DNA of 64,000 nt from Caballeronia sp031450805 (GCF_031450805.1 NZ_JARTVY010000001.1:2604001-2668000), one strand, 5' to 3'; positions 17,357 to 27,877 are shown, counted from the first letter of the stretch. Numbers and translations: made by a program. The notes: generated by a model from the letters alone, not told the origin.

Positions 17357-17712
17357 CGCGCCGGATCGTCCGGCGGTGAATCGGCGACGACTGCTTCGGC
17401 GACGGCGCGCGAGAGACGCGCATCGGCGATCTGCATCAGCACGATATACACGACGATCAGCGTCACGTAGACGAGGATCGCGCCTTGTGCGCCGAAATAG
17501 AACGGCAGCGGAAAGCCCGCGATGCGGACGTGCTGAAGCCGCTGCGCAAAAAGCGGCACGCCGAACGAGACCACGAAGCCGACCGTCATCAGCACCGCGA
17601 TCAGCGCGACGTTGAAACGCCAGTAAGCGCGATGGGCGCGCGCCGTCGCCGCCGGCACCGGAGGCGGCGTAGCGAATGTCGGATTGAGGGTTTCGGCATG
17701 AGGCGTGGTCAT
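17353..17712 (-). CDS. DUF4212 family small subunit of a sodium:solute symporter
   Basis: 119 residues from the ATG at 17712; another ATG at 17727 is possible and neither has a good ribosome binding site. Two membrane segments flank a short loop: NVALIAVLMTVGFVVSFGVP and YFGAQGAILVYVTLIVVYIV. AYWRFN and FYFGAQGAI are typical of DUF4212, which nearly always precedes a VC_2705-type symporter. The stop overlaps the symporter start, so they are translated in a coupled way. The 79 bases from acs contain a GC hairpin (17757-17777) without a T tract. Confidence 0.88.
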   Translation of the reverse strand: MTTPHAETLNPTFATPPPVPAATARAHRAYWRFNVALIAVLMTVGFVVSFGVPLFAQRLQHVRIAGFPLPFYFGAQGAILVYVTLIVVYIVLMQIADARLSRAVAEAVVADSPPDDPAR

Positions 17713-17791
17713 GCGGTTATTTACCAAAACCGCGTCACGCCGGCAATCGGGATCGACCGCCGCCAGTCAGGCGGCGGCCGAATAAGGCGGC

Positions 17792-19774
<1,983 letters not shown>

Positions 19775-19897
19775 CGACAACCCCTCTGATGATGATTCCA
19801 AGAACCGCCGGCGCGCCTTGTGTGAAGCGTCGCGCGCCGCATGTTATGAGGTTCGGCGGGAAGCAGCCGCTCGCGCATACAGCCGAACCTTGTCTCC

Positions 19898-20142
19898 TGT
19901 CGACACGAGTTAGCGCTTGAGCGCCTGCTCGTGTCCCATGCAAAGCTGTCGACACGAGTTAGCGCTTGAGCGCCTGCTCGTGTCCGATGCAAAGCTGTCG
20001 ACACGAGTTAGCGCTTGAGCGCTTACTCGTGTCCCATGCAAAGCTGTCGACACGAGTTAGCGCTTTAGCGCCTACTCGTGTCCCATGCAAAGCTGTCGAC
20101 ACGAGTTAGCGCTTAAGCGCCTGCTCGTGTCCCATCCAGAGC
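19898..20142. repeat. Five tandem copies of a 49-bp hairpin-forming unit
   Basis: Copies start at 19898, 19947, 19996, 20045 and 20094, with an exact period of 49 bases. Each holds GACACGAG and CTCGTGTC as outer arms, and inner arms AGCGC and GCGC around a 4-base loop, giving one hairpin of about 15 pairs with two or three mismatches. The connecting sequence (CCATGCAAAGCTGT) is also conserved. Differences between copies fall in the loop (TTGA, TTTA, TTAA) and at the mismatched pairs, never in the outer arms. The array occupies the divergent region between acs and the EamA transporter. No open frame runs through it convincingly. Confidence 0.97.
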
Positions 20143-20381
20143 CGTAGACGAAAGCAGGCGCGTCGACGCCTCCCTTTCGCCTCACTCGAACGTTCGAGCT
20201 TGCCCTCCGATATCATCCCGCACTGGTTCGAAGATATGCCGCGCAACTTACCCGCTTCTTACGCGAGCGCCCTTGTCGGCACGGGGTATACACGGAGTCG
20301 GCGCGGCTTCTACAATGCCTCCCCACAATCGTAACTGAACTCGTCGCGGGCTTGTTCGCCACGCATCGCGGAAATCAAAGC

Positions 20382-21311
20382 GTGAATCGCTACGCCCTCT
20401 ATCTCATCGCGTCGATGCTGCTCGTCGGGAGCAACGTCGGCATCGGCAAGTCGATCGTCGCAAGCGTGCCCGTGCCGCTTTTCGCGCTGCTTCGCTTCGT
20501 GATCGCGCTCGCGGTGCTGTGGCCGCTCTTTCGTCTCTCGAAGATGAAGCAGGTAGGCCGCGCCGAGTGGATCAACCTCTTTCTGCAAGCCCTGTTCGGC
20601 ACGTTCGGCTTCACGCTGCTGATGCTCAACGGCGTCGCGCTTACGAGCGCCGTCGCAGCCGGCGTCATCACGAGCACGATGCCTGCGGTCGTCGCGCTCT
20701 TCGCATGGATCTTTCTGAAGGAGCGGCCGGGCGGACGCGCGTTCGTTTCCATCGCGCTGGCGGTCGTCGGCGTGGTCATCGTCAACGTGGCGCAAAGCGG
20801 CGGCGCTCATGCAGGCGCCGATACGAGCGCGGCCGCCGCCGGTTCGCTCGCGGGCAACCTGATGGTCGTCGGCGCGGTCTGCTGCGAATCGCTTTATGTG
20901 ATTCTCTCGCGGCGGCTCACGCAGACGTTGCCCGCCATCGACATCTGCGCGTACACGCACGGCTTCGGCTTTCTGCTGATGCTCCCGCTCGGTCTGCCGT
21001 CCGCACTCGCGTTCGACTGGAGCGGCGTCGACTGGATCACCTGGGCGCTCGTCGGCTGGTACGCGCTGTCGGCCAGCGTCTTCTCCTTCTGGCTGTGGAT
21101 GAAGGGCATCCGCCATGTGCCCGGCAGTCTCGCCGGCGTATTCTCGGCCGTGCTGCCCGTCGCGGCGGCGCTCTATGGCATCGCGTTTCTCGGCGAACGG
21201 CCGACGCTCGCCCACGGCGCGGCCCTCGCCTGCGTGATGGCAGGCATCGTGCTGGCGAGCCTCCGCCGCCGGCCGCGCAGTTCGCGCGAAAGCCACGAAG
21301 GCGGCGTCTGA
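20382..21311 (+). CDS. EamA/DMT-family transporter
   Basis: 309 residues with ten hydrophobic segments in two five-helix halves, as in drug/metabolite transporters of the EamA type. Conserved stretches include LLRFVIALAVLWPLF, VITSTMPAVVALFAWIFLKE and, in the second half, GVFSAVLPVAAALYGIAFLGE. The GTG at 20382 is preferred to a TTG at 20352, as it begins directly with VNRYALYLIASMLLVGSN, the first membrane segment. A TACAAT box lies at 20311-20316. The substrate is unknown. It is divergent from acs across the 49-bp repeat array. Confidence 0.88.
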   Translation: MNRYALYLIASMLLVGSNVGIGKSIVASVPVPLFALLRFVIALAVLWPLFRLSKMKQVGRAEWINLFLQALFGTFGFTLLMLNGVALTSAVAAGVITSTMPAVVALFAWIFLKERPGGRAFVSIALAVVGVVIVNVAQSGGAHAGADTSAAAAGSLAGNLMVVGAVCCESLYVILSRRLTQTLPAIDICAYTHGFGFLLMLPLGLPSALAFDWSGVDWITWALVGWYALSASVFSFWLWMKGIRHVPGSLAGVFSAVLPVAAALYGIAFLGERPTLAHGAALACVMAGIVLASLRRRPRSSRESHEGGV

Positions 21312-21478
21312 AGCGGCGGCATCGATAGCGATGACGGCGGCATTACCCGCCGACGCGCTACAATGTCGGGCTTTGTGACGCGGCCCTTGCGTCCGACGCG
21401 CGTTCCGGTTGCACGCGCATCGTTTCAATCGATTTCAGCCATCCCTCTTCGCCGACCGCCCGACCCGACAAGCCGCCC

Positions 21479-22063
21479 ATGTCCGCTCCCAAGCACATTC
21501 CAGATTCGCCCGTTCAATCCGGCACGATGAAGGCGCTGCCGAGAATCATCTTCATGAGCCGCTGGCTTCAGGTGCCGCTGTATCTCGGGCTGATCGTCGC
21601 GCAAGCCGTTTATGTCGTGCTGTTCCTGAAGGAAGTCTGGCATCTCGTCACGCACGCGATGACGCTGGATGAGACCAACATCATGCTCGTCGTGCTCGGC
21701 CTCATCGACGTGGTGATGATCTCGAACCTGCTGATCATGGTGATCGTCGGCGGGTACGAGACCTTCGTGTCGCGGCTTGGCGTCGAAGGGCATCCGGACG
21801 AGCCCGAGTGGCTCGATCACGTCAACGCCGGCGTGCTGAAAGTGAAGCTGTCGATGGCGCTCATCAGCATCTCGTCGATCCATCTGCTGAAAACGTTCAT
21901 CAACCCGGATCAGCACAGCTTTCATACGGTGTTGTGGCAAGTGATCATCCACGTCGCCTTCCTCGTGTCCGCGCTGATCATGGCGTACGTCGACCGGCTC
22001 ACCACGCACACGCATCCGAAGCATTTCCACAGCGAGACCGCCGCGCGCGGTGCGCTGGATTGA
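21479..22063 (+). CDS. YqhA/UPF0114 family membrane protein (TIGR00645)
   Basis: 194 residues with three or four membrane segments (PLYLGLIVAQAVYVVLFLKE, LVVLGLIDVVMISNLLIMVI, VIIHVAFLVSALIMAYVDRL). The motifs VGGYETFVSR and KLSMALISISSIHLLKTF are diagnostic of this family. Its function is unknown; in E. coli yqhA is linked to envelope homeostasis. A TACAAT box is at 21359-21364. It is followed 55 bases later by fumA in the same direction, probably cotranscribed. Confidence 0.9.
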   Translation: MSAPKHIPDSPVQSGTMKALPRIIFMSRWLQVPLYLGLIVAQAVYVVLFLKEVWHLVTHAMTLDETNIMLVVLGLIDVVMISNLLIMVIVGGYETFVSRLGVEGHPDEPEWLDHVNAGVLKVKLSMALISISSIHLLKTFINPDQHSFHTVLWQVIIHVAFLVSALIMAYVDRLTTHTHPKHFHSETAARGALD

Positions 22064-22117
22064 CCAGAGCGTCATTCGAACGCTCACAGCAAGATTCACG
22101 TCCCCAGAGCACAAGCC

Positions 22118-23653
22118 ATGACCGTCATCAAGCAAGAAGACCTGATCCAGAGCATCGCGGATTCCCTGCAGTACATCAGCTATTACCATCCGCTCGACTA
22201 CATTCAGGCGCTCGGCCGCGCCTATGAGCGCGAGGAAAGCGCCGCGGCGAAGGACGCCATCGCGCAGATCCTGACCAACAGCCGCATGTGCGCGGAAGGC
22301 AAGCGGCCGATCTGCCAGGACACCGGCATCGTGACGGTGTTCGTGAAGGTCGGCATGGACGTGCGCTGGGGAAGCGAAAACGGCAGTGCGACGATGTCCG
22401 TCACCGACATGATCAACGAAGGCGTGCGCCGCGGTTACCTGAACCCGGACAACGTGCTGCGCGCATCGATCGTGAGCCCGCCCGAAGGCGCGCGCAAGAA
22501 CACGAAGGACAACACGCCGGCTGTCATCCACTACGAGATCGTGCCGGGCGACAAGGTCGACGTGCAGGTCGCGGCCAAGGGCGGCGGCTCCGAAAACAAG
22601 TCGAAGTTCGCGATGCTGAACCCGTCCGATTCGATCGTCGACTGGGTGCTCAAGACGGTCCCGACGATGGGCGCAGGCTGGTGCCCGCCTGGAATGCTCG
22701 GCATCGGCATCGGCGGGACGGCGGAGAAAGCGATGGTCATGGCGAAGGAATCGCTGATGGACCCGATCGATATTCAGGACATCATCGCGCGCGGCCCGCA
22801 GGACTGGATCGAGGAATTGCGCGTCGAGTTGCACGAGAAAGTGAACGCGCTCGGCATCGGCGCGCAAGGGCTCGGCGGCCTGTCGACGGTGCTGGATGTC
22901 AAGATCATGGCCGCGCCGACGCACGCGGCGAGCAAGCCCATCGCGATCATCCCGAACTGCGCAGCGACGCGCCACGCGCACTTCACGCTCGACGGTTCAG
23001 GCGTCGCGAAGCTCGAAGCGCCCTCGCTCGACGCCTGGCCGAAGGTCACGTGGGCGCCGAACACGGAGACGAGCAAGCGCGTCGATCTGAACACGCTGAC
23101 GCCGGAAGAAGTCGCTTCGTGGAAGCCCGGCCAGACGCTGCTGCTGTCGGGCAAGATGCTGACGGGCCGCGACGCCGCGCACAAGCGCATCGCGGACATG
23201 CTGGCGAAGGGCGAAAAGCTGCCGGTCGATTTCACGAACCGCGTGATCTACTACGTCGGCCCGGTCGATCCGGTGCGCGACGAAGCCGTTGGCCCCGCCG
23301 GTCCGACCACGGCCACGCGCATGGACAAGTTCACCGAGACGATGCTCGCGCAAACCGGCCTTATCTCGATGATCGGCAAGGCCGAGCGCGGTCCGGTCGC
23401 GATCGAGGCGATCAAGAAGCACAAGGCCGCGTATCTGATGGCGGTCGGCGGCGCGGCGTATCTCGTGTCGAAGGCGATCCGCGAAGCGAAGGTGCTCGCG
23501 TTCGAAGACCTCGGCATGGAAGCGATCTATGAGTTCGACGTGAAGGACATGCCGGTAACGGTAGCCGTCGATTCGAGCGGCACGTCGGTCCACAAGACCG
23601 GCCCCGCCGAATGGCAGGCGAAGATCGGCAAGATTCCGGTTGCCACGGTCTGA
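22118..23653 (+). CDS. fumA: Fumarate hydratase class I
   Basis: 511 residues. Class I fumarases are iron-sulphur enzymes that interconvert fumarate and malate in the citric acid cycle. The N-terminal catalytic part contains RPICQDTGIVTVFVKVG and the C-terminal part KMLTGRDAAHKRIADML and YYVGPVDPVRDEAVGPAGPT, all conserved in the class I fused alpha-beta architecture. Cluster cysteines are in CQDTG, IPNCAATRH and GAGWCPPG. Length matches the full fused enzyme. A terminator follows 32 bases after the stop. Confidence 0.96.
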   Translation: MTVIKQEDLIQSIADSLQYISYYHPLDYIQALGRAYEREESAAAKDAIAQILTNSRMCAEGKRPICQDTGIVTVFVKVGMDVRWGSENGSATMSVTDMINEGVRRGYLNPDNVLRASIVSPPEGARKNTKDNTPAVIHYEIVPGDKVDVQVAAKGGGSENKSKFAMLNPSDSIVDWVLKTVPTMGAGWCPPGMLGIGIGGTAEKAMVMAKESLMDPIDIQDIIARGPQDWIEELRVELHEKVNALGIGAQGLGGLSTVLDVKIMAAPTHAASKPIAIIPNCAATRHAHFTLDGSGVAKLEAPSLDAWPKVTWAPNTETSKRVDLNTLTPEEVASWKPGQTLLLSGKMLTGRDAAHKRIADMLAKGEKLPVDFTNRVIYYVGPVDPVRDEAVGPAGPTTATRMDKFTETMLAQTGLISMIGKAERGPVAIEAIKKHKAAYLMAVGGAAYLVSKAIREAKVLAFEDLGMEAIYEFDVKDMPVTVAVDSSGTSVHKTGPAEWQAKIGKIPVATV

Positions 23654-23684
23654 GCGCGAGTCTTCGCGCACCCGTGAAAGAAAT

Positions 23685-23715
23685 AGCCGGGCATCGCGCC
23701 CGGCTTTTTCTTTGA
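23685..23715 (+). terminator. Rho-independent terminator after fumA
   Basis: Perfect 8-base stem (AGCCGGGC and its complement), 5-base loop, followed by TTTTCTTTG. Confidence 0.85.
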
Positions 23716-23848
23716 ACGCAGCCGCGACCGCTAAAGAGATTCATTCTCAGTTTTATCTGGAAGAAAAAATTTCTTCCCATCCTTGGCAGAAACACGCTCA
23801 AGGATTATCTTTCTTCAAATGCCCCGAGCTTTCGAACAAGGAACAATC

Positions 23849-24325
23849 ATGCAAGGCGACGCAAAAGTCATCGAATACCTGAACGCGCAGCTCAAAAACG
23901 AGCTGACGGCGATTAACCAGTACTTCCTGCACGCGCGGATGTATAAGCACTGGGGCCTGGAGAAGCTGAACAAGCATGAGTACGACGAATCCATCGGCGA
24001 GATGAAGCACGCCGACTGGCTCATTCAGCGCGTCTTCATGCTCGACGGCCTGCCTAATCTGCAAGACCTGCACAAACTGCTGATCGGCGAGGAAACGAAG
24101 GAAATCCTCGAATGCGACCTGAAGCTCGAGCAGATTTCGCAGTCCACATGCAAGGAAGCCATGGCGTATTGCGAATCCGTGCGCGATTACGTCTCGCGCG
24201 ACATCTTCGACAAGATCCTGAACGACACCGAAGAGCACATCGACTGGCTGGAAACGCAACTGGATCTGATCGACAAGGTCGGCATCCAGAATTACCACCA
24301 AACCATGATGGGCGACCACGAGTAA
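23849..24325 (+). CDS. bfr: Bacterioferritin
   Basis: 158 residues, forming the 24-mer heme-containing iron store. Ferroxidase ligands E18, E51, H54 are in place (KNELTAINQ, GEMKHAD), and the heme ligand M52 is present, so it is a full catalytic heme-binding subunit. The start at 23849 has GGA 8 bases upstream; an ATG at 23783 would add 22 unrelated residues. A Fur-like sequence of moderate quality lies at 23733-23751 (ATTCTCA half site). Its ferredoxin partner bfd is two genes downstream, beyond murI. Confidence 0.96.
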   Translation: MQGDAKVIEYLNAQLKNELTAINQYFLHARMYKHWGLEKLNKHEYDESIGEMKHADWLIQRVFMLDGLPNLQDLHKLLIGEETKEILECDLKLEQISQSTCKEAMAYCESVRDYVSRDIFDKILNDTEEHIDWLETQLDLIDKVGIQNYHQTMMGDHE

Positions 24326-24337
24326 TCCGCAATCGCA

Positions 24338-25219
24338 ATGTCCGTTGTCGCTGTGCCGTCCGCTTCAACCATCGCTGCGCCGAACGTGCGCGCCGTGCCT
24401 GACACGAGCGCGCCGGTCGGCATTTTCGACTCCGGCTTAGGCGGGCTTTCCGTCCTGCGCGCAGTGCGTGCCGTCTTGCCGCACGAGCGGCTGATTTACG
24501 TCGCCGATTCGCTGCATGCGCCCTACGGCGAGCGCGACGACACGTTCATCACCGCCCGCACGATGGCCATCGGCGAATGGCTCGTCATGCAAGGGGCGAA
24601 GGCGCTCGTCGTCGCGTGCAATACGGCGACGGCGCAATCCATCGCCTTCGTGCGGGAGCGGCTCGCGATTCCGCTCGTCGGCGTGGAGCCTGGGGTGAAG
24701 CCGGCGGCGGCGGCGTCGAAGACGCGCGTCGTCGGCGTGCTGGCGACGCAGGTGACGCTAAGGAGCGCGCGCTTCCAGTTGCTCCTCGATCGCTATGCCG
24801 GCGATTGCCGCTTCATCTGCCAGCCGGGGCACGGGCTGGTGCAGGCGGTGGAACGCTGCGACACGTCGTCGCCGGAACTCATGGCGCTGCTCGAAAGTTA
24901 TCTGAAGCCGATGCTCGATGCCGACGCCGATACGCTCGTGCTCGGTTGCACGCACTATCCCTTTCTCGACCGGGCCATTCGCGAGATCGCGGGCGAGCGG
25001 CTGCAGATCATCGATACGAGCGTGGCCGTCGCGCGCCAGCTCGAACGCCTGCTGAATGCGAACGCGCTGACAAACCGCGACGCATCGCTCGAACGCCTGC
25101 CGCGCTTCTGCTCGACGGCGGACGGCGAATCCCAGCGGCAACTCGCCGCATCGCTCCTCCAACTCGATGCCAGCGTCGAGCACGTGGTCATCCCATCGGT
25201 CCCGGCGCAGCTCGTCTGA
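24338..25219 (+). CDS. murI: Glutamate racemase
   Basis: 293 residues, slightly long because of a 24-residue Ala/Val-rich N-terminal extension before VGIFDSGLGGLSVLRAV. The two catalytic cysteines are in VVACNTATAQ and LGCTHYPFLD, and ADSLHAPYGER is the substrate loop. It makes D-glutamate for peptidoglycan. It begins 12 bases after bfr, so it may be cotranscribed with iron-storage genes. An internal ATG is not obvious, so the extension is likely real or translation begins at a later GTG. Confidence 0.94.
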   Translation: MSVVAVPSASTIAAPNVRAVPDTSAPVGIFDSGLGGLSVLRAVRAVLPHERLIYVADSLHAPYGERDDTFITARTMAIGEWLVMQGAKALVVACNTATAQSIAFVRERLAIPLVGVEPGVKPAAAASKTRVVGVLATQVTLRSARFQLLLDRYAGDCRFICQPGHGLVQAVERCDTSSPELMALLESYLKPMLDADADTLVLGCTHYPFLDRAIREIAGERLQIIDTSVAVARQLERLLNANALTNRDASLERLPRFCSTADGESQRQLAASLLQLDASVEHVVIPSVPAQLV

Positions 25220-25352
25220 GCAGTTCCTTGCGGCGAGCGCTTCCGCGCGAGCCGCTTCCGCCCGCAGGACAACGCCGCCGGCAACAACCCCGCTCACTTC
25301 TGCGACGTGTTACAAAAAACACCGACCCTCGCTTGCAAAGCCTCGCATACTG

Positions 25353-25371
25353 AATGATAATAATTCGCATT
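25353..25371 (+). promoter_or_regulatory. Fur box before bfd-tonB-exbBD
   Basis: The sequence AATGATAATAATTCGCATT matches the 7-1-7 Fur consensus TGATAATNATTATCA at 12 of 14 positions and has the flanking AA and TT. It ends 23 bases before the bfd start. Confidence 0.75.
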
Positions 25372-25394
25372 AACGAAAGCTATCGCGAACGATC

Positions 25395-25637
25395 ATGATC
25401 GTGTGTGTCTGCAAATCAGTGTCTGACCGGAAGATCCGCGCCGCCATCGCCGAGGGGATCGACTCCTTCGACGAACTGCAGTTCGAGCTCGGCGTCGCCA
25501 TGTGCTGCGGCAAATGCGAAGAAAGCGTTCGCGATGTCATGGCCCAAAGCGGCGTCTGCGCGTCGCACTGCGGGGTCGTCGAGCGCGAGCGTCCGCAGGC
25601 CGTGCCGTTGACGTTCTACGAACGCAAGGCTGCGTAA
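25395..25637 (+). CDS. bfd: Bacterioferritin-associated ferredoxin
   Basis: 80 residues. The four cysteines that bind the [2Fe-2S] cluster are CVCKSVSD and MCCGKCEE, in the BFD-like pattern CxC...CxxC. Bfd reduces the bacterioferritin core so that iron is released under starvation. The match of the upstream Fur box to the consensus suggests iron-repressed expression. It is the first gene of a likely bfd-(micro-ORF)-tonB-exbB-exbD unit. The C-terminal 25 residues (ERERPQAVPLTFYERKAA) extend beyond E. coli Bfd. Confidence 0.92.
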   Translation: MIVCVCKSVSDRKIRAAIAEGIDSFDELQFELGVAMCCGKCEESVRDVMAQSGVCASHCGVVERERPQAVPLTFYERKAA

Positions 25638-25772
25638 GGTATTCCGCCGTACTGCCGGGCGACGGAGCGCTGAGCGCGCTGTTCCGTCGCATGATCGTTT
25701 TCCCGCAAGCCAGGTACCTTGGTTCCACAGGTCATCAGCCAGCCATGCAACGCTTGTCCCGAGGAGGGAAAG

Positions 25773-25835
25773 ATGGAATTGCTGATTGGTTTCGTGGCCA
25801 CCCTGTTTATTTCCCTGGTTATTTTTCGCACATGA
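25773..25835 (+). CDS. 20-residue single-span membrane micropeptide (candidate)
   Basis: ATG at 25773 to TGA at 25835 gives MELLIGFVATLFISLVIFRT, almost entirely one membrane helix with an acidic N-terminus and a basic C-terminus. A very strong ribosome binding site (GAGGAGGGAAAG) ends 1 base before the ATG, with the core AGGAGG 5-6 bases away. It lies 135 bases after bfd and 85 before tonB. Size and layout resemble regulatory micropeptides such as CydX or MgtS, but no relationship is shown. Too short to be found by standard gene calling. Confidence 0.55.
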   Translation: MELLIGFVATLFISLVIFRT

Positions 25836-25920
25836 TGTCGTTCGGCTCTCTTCGCGCCTCGCGCGCCTTCTTCGTCCCGAATGACAGCGCAATCCGCAGT
25901 CAGGCCAGCAGCGCATAAGA

Positions 25921-26649
25921 ATGCAGTCCCCGATCACTTCCCCCGCCGCTTTCCAGCGGTCGCCTGCTTCGAACGTCAATCCGCGCGTGATGGCGGCGTG
26001 CGCCTTCGTGCTGGCGATTCATGCCGCGCTCCTCGGCGTCGCGCTGACGATGCGCCACGAGCCGCCGCCGCGTATCATCGAATCGAAAGCGATCACCGCG
26101 CAGTTGATCAGCGAGACGCCGCAGCCCGCGCCGCAGCCGGTCGCGGTCGAATCCCCGCCGACGCCGCAGCCGCCGAAGCCCGTGCCTAAGCCGCAGCCCA
26201 AGCCGAAGGTGAAGCCCAAGGTCGAGCCGAAGCCCACGCCGATGCCGGTGACGGAAGCGCCGTCGCAGATCGCCGCGCCCGCGCCTGAACCCACGCCGCC
26301 CGCCCCGCCGCAACCCGCGCCGCCGCCGGCCGCCCCTGCAATCGGCAAGCCGACGATGGATCTCGCCGCGCCGAAGAACGTGGCGCATCTTTCGTGCAAT
26401 ATCGCGCAGCCCGACTATCCGGCGATGTCCCGCCGCCGCGGCGAAACGGGCACGGCAATGGTCAGGCTGACGGTCGGACTTTCGGGCAAGATCGAAGACG
26501 TGAAACTGCAGAAGAGCAGCGGCTCCTCGCGCCTCGACGACGCCGCGCTCGACGCCGTCCGCTCGAGCGCGTGCACGCCCTATAAGGAAAACGGCGAGGC
26601 GATCCGCGCGACCGCGACGGTGCCCTTCGTTTTCAGCTTGAACGACTGA
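25921..26649 (+). CDS. tonB: TonB energy transducer
   Basis: 242 residues. One N-terminal membrane anchor (VMAACAFVLAIHAALLGVAL) is followed by a Pro/Lys/Glu-rich periplasmic spacer with many Lys-Pro and Glu-Pro pairs (PKPVPKPQPKPKVKPKVEPK), then a TonB C-terminal domain with YPAMSRRRGETGTAMVRLTV, SSGSSRLDDAALDAV and a terminal FVFSLND. It couples the proton gradient to outer-membrane receptors for siderophores and heme. ExbB and ExbD follow, 26 and then 12 bases apart. Confidence 0.95.
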   Translation: MQSPITSPAAFQRSPASNVNPRVMAACAFVLAIHAALLGVALTMRHEPPPRIIESKAITAQLISETPQPAPQPVAVESPPTPQPPKPVPKPQPKPKVKPKVEPKPTPMPVTEAPSQIAAPAPEPTPPAPPQPAPPPAAPAIGKPTMDLAAPKNVAHLSCNIAQPDYPAMSRRRGETGTAMVRLTVGLSGKIEDVKLQKSSGSSRLDDAALDAVRSSACTPYKENGEAIRATATVPFVFSLND

Positions 26650-26675
26650 CGTTTTTTTAGATACAGGAACTGGAA

Positions 26676-27422
26676 ATGCAAAACTACGGAATTGCGCACG
26701 TGTGGGCGCAAGGCGATTTCGTGACGCGCGGCATTGCGCTCGCGCTCGTCATCATGTCGGTGCTTTCGTGGACGGTGATCGTCGTGAAGGCGTGGAATGT
26801 CGTGCGCCTGAAGCGACTGACGAAAAACGCCGAGACGGCCTTCTGGCACTCCGACGACTTCAACGACGGCATCAAGAAGCTCGGCGGCCAGTCGTCGAGC
26901 CCGGCCGACAACCCGTTTCTCGCGCTTGCGCTCGCCGGTCAGGAAGCGGCCGAGCATCACCATCAGACGCAGCCGCACCTGCATGACCGCATGGACGTGT
27001 CCGACTGGATCACGCGCTGCCTCAAGGACGTGATGGACGAAGGCGTCGGCCGCATGCAATCGGGCCTGGCGATTCTCGCGTCCATCGGCAGTACGTCGCC
27101 GTTCGTCGGCCTCTTCGGCACGGTGTGGGGGATTTATCACGCGCTGCTGACCATCGGCGCGACGGGCCAGACGTCCATCGATCAGGTGGCGGGGCCGGTT
27201 GGCGAGTCGCTCATCATGACCGCGTTCGGCCTCTTCGTCGCGATTCCGGCGGTGCTCGGCTACAACGCGCTGACCCGCGCGAACAAGAGCATCGTGAACA
27301 AGCTGAATCGCTTCGCGCACGGCCTGCACGCGTTCTTCGTCACCGGTGCGAAGCTCTCGTCGCGCAAGCCCGCCGGGAACGGCCAGGCCGACAGCCTGCG
27401 TCTCGCGACGCGCGCCAGCTAA
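26676..27422 (+). CDS. exbB: MotA/TolQ/ExbB proton channel protein
   Basis: 248 residues with three membrane segments (ITRGIALALVIMSVLS region; STSPFVGLFGTVWGIYHALL; ESLIMTAFGLFVAIPAVLGY). The GLFGTVWGI and EALI/TALGL-like motifs identify the ExbB/TolQ family. It forms the pentameric channel that, with ExbD, energises TonB. Between the first and second segments is a cytoplasmic His-rich loop (EHHHQTQPH). Genes tonB, exbB and exbD form a compact unit under the bfd Fur box. Confidence 0.95.
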   Translation: MQNYGIAHVWAQGDFVTRGIALALVIMSVLSWTVIVVKAWNVVRLKRLTKNAETAFWHSDDFNDGIKKLGGQSSSPADNPFLALALAGQEAAEHHHQTQPHLHDRMDVSDWITRCLKDVMDEGVGRMQSGLAILASIGSTSPFVGLFGTVWGIYHALLTIGATGQTSIDQVAGPVGESLIMTAFGLFVAIPAVLGYNALTRANKSIVNKLNRFAHGLHAFFVTGAKLSSRKPAGNGQADSLRLATRAS

Positions 27423-27434
27423 GCGGAGGTTCTC

Positions 27435-27857
27435 ATGGCCATGAGCCCATTCGCCGGCGATGAAGACGACGGCATGATGAGCGAAATCAACATGACGCCG
27501 CTCGTCGACGTCATGCTCGTTCTGCTGATCATCTTCCTGGTGACGATTCCCGCGATGCATCACGCGGTGAAGATCGACCTGCCGCACGCAAGCAGCCAGC
27601 CGCAGGACGAGAAGCCTTCGCACGTGAACGTCGCGATTCAGGCAGACGGCGCCATCCTCTGGGACGACCAGAAGATCGATGACGCGACGCTCAACGCGCG
27701 CATCGCACAGGCGTCGCAGCAGACGCCGCAGCCGGAAATTCACTTGCGTGCGGATCGCAAGGTGCCGTACGAGCGTGTTGCCGACCTGATGTCGGCCGCC
27801 CAGGCAGGCGGTCTGACGAAGATCGGTTTCGTGACGGAGCCGAAAGGCGGCAAGTAA
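27435..27857 (+). CDS. exbD: Biopolymer transport protein ExbD
   Basis: 140 residues: a short cytoplasmic N-terminus, one membrane helix with the essential aspartate (NMTPLVDVMLVLLIIFLVTI, Asp in LVDVML), and a periplasmic domain (EIHLRADRKVPYERVADLM). It completes the ExbB-ExbD motor for TonB. The stop is followed by a strong terminator. Confidence 0.95.
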   Translation: MAMSPFAGDEDDGMMSEINMTPLVDVMLVLLIIFLVTIPAMHHAVKIDLPHASSQPQDEKPSHVNVAIQADGAILWDDQKIDDATLNARIAQASQQTPQPEIHLRADRKVPYERVADLMSAAQAGGLTKIGFVTEPKGGK

Positions 27858-27877
27858 GCGGCGTCGCGAGCAGAAAG

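Noticed and set aside
17757..17777. Terminator between acs and the DUF4212 gene
   Set aside because: The hairpin has GC-rich arms but no T tract on the minus strand, so it probably does not split the operon.
19898..20142. CRISPR array
   Set aside because: The repeated unit has no variable spacers; the sequence between the hairpin arms is itself conserved, and no cas gene is present.
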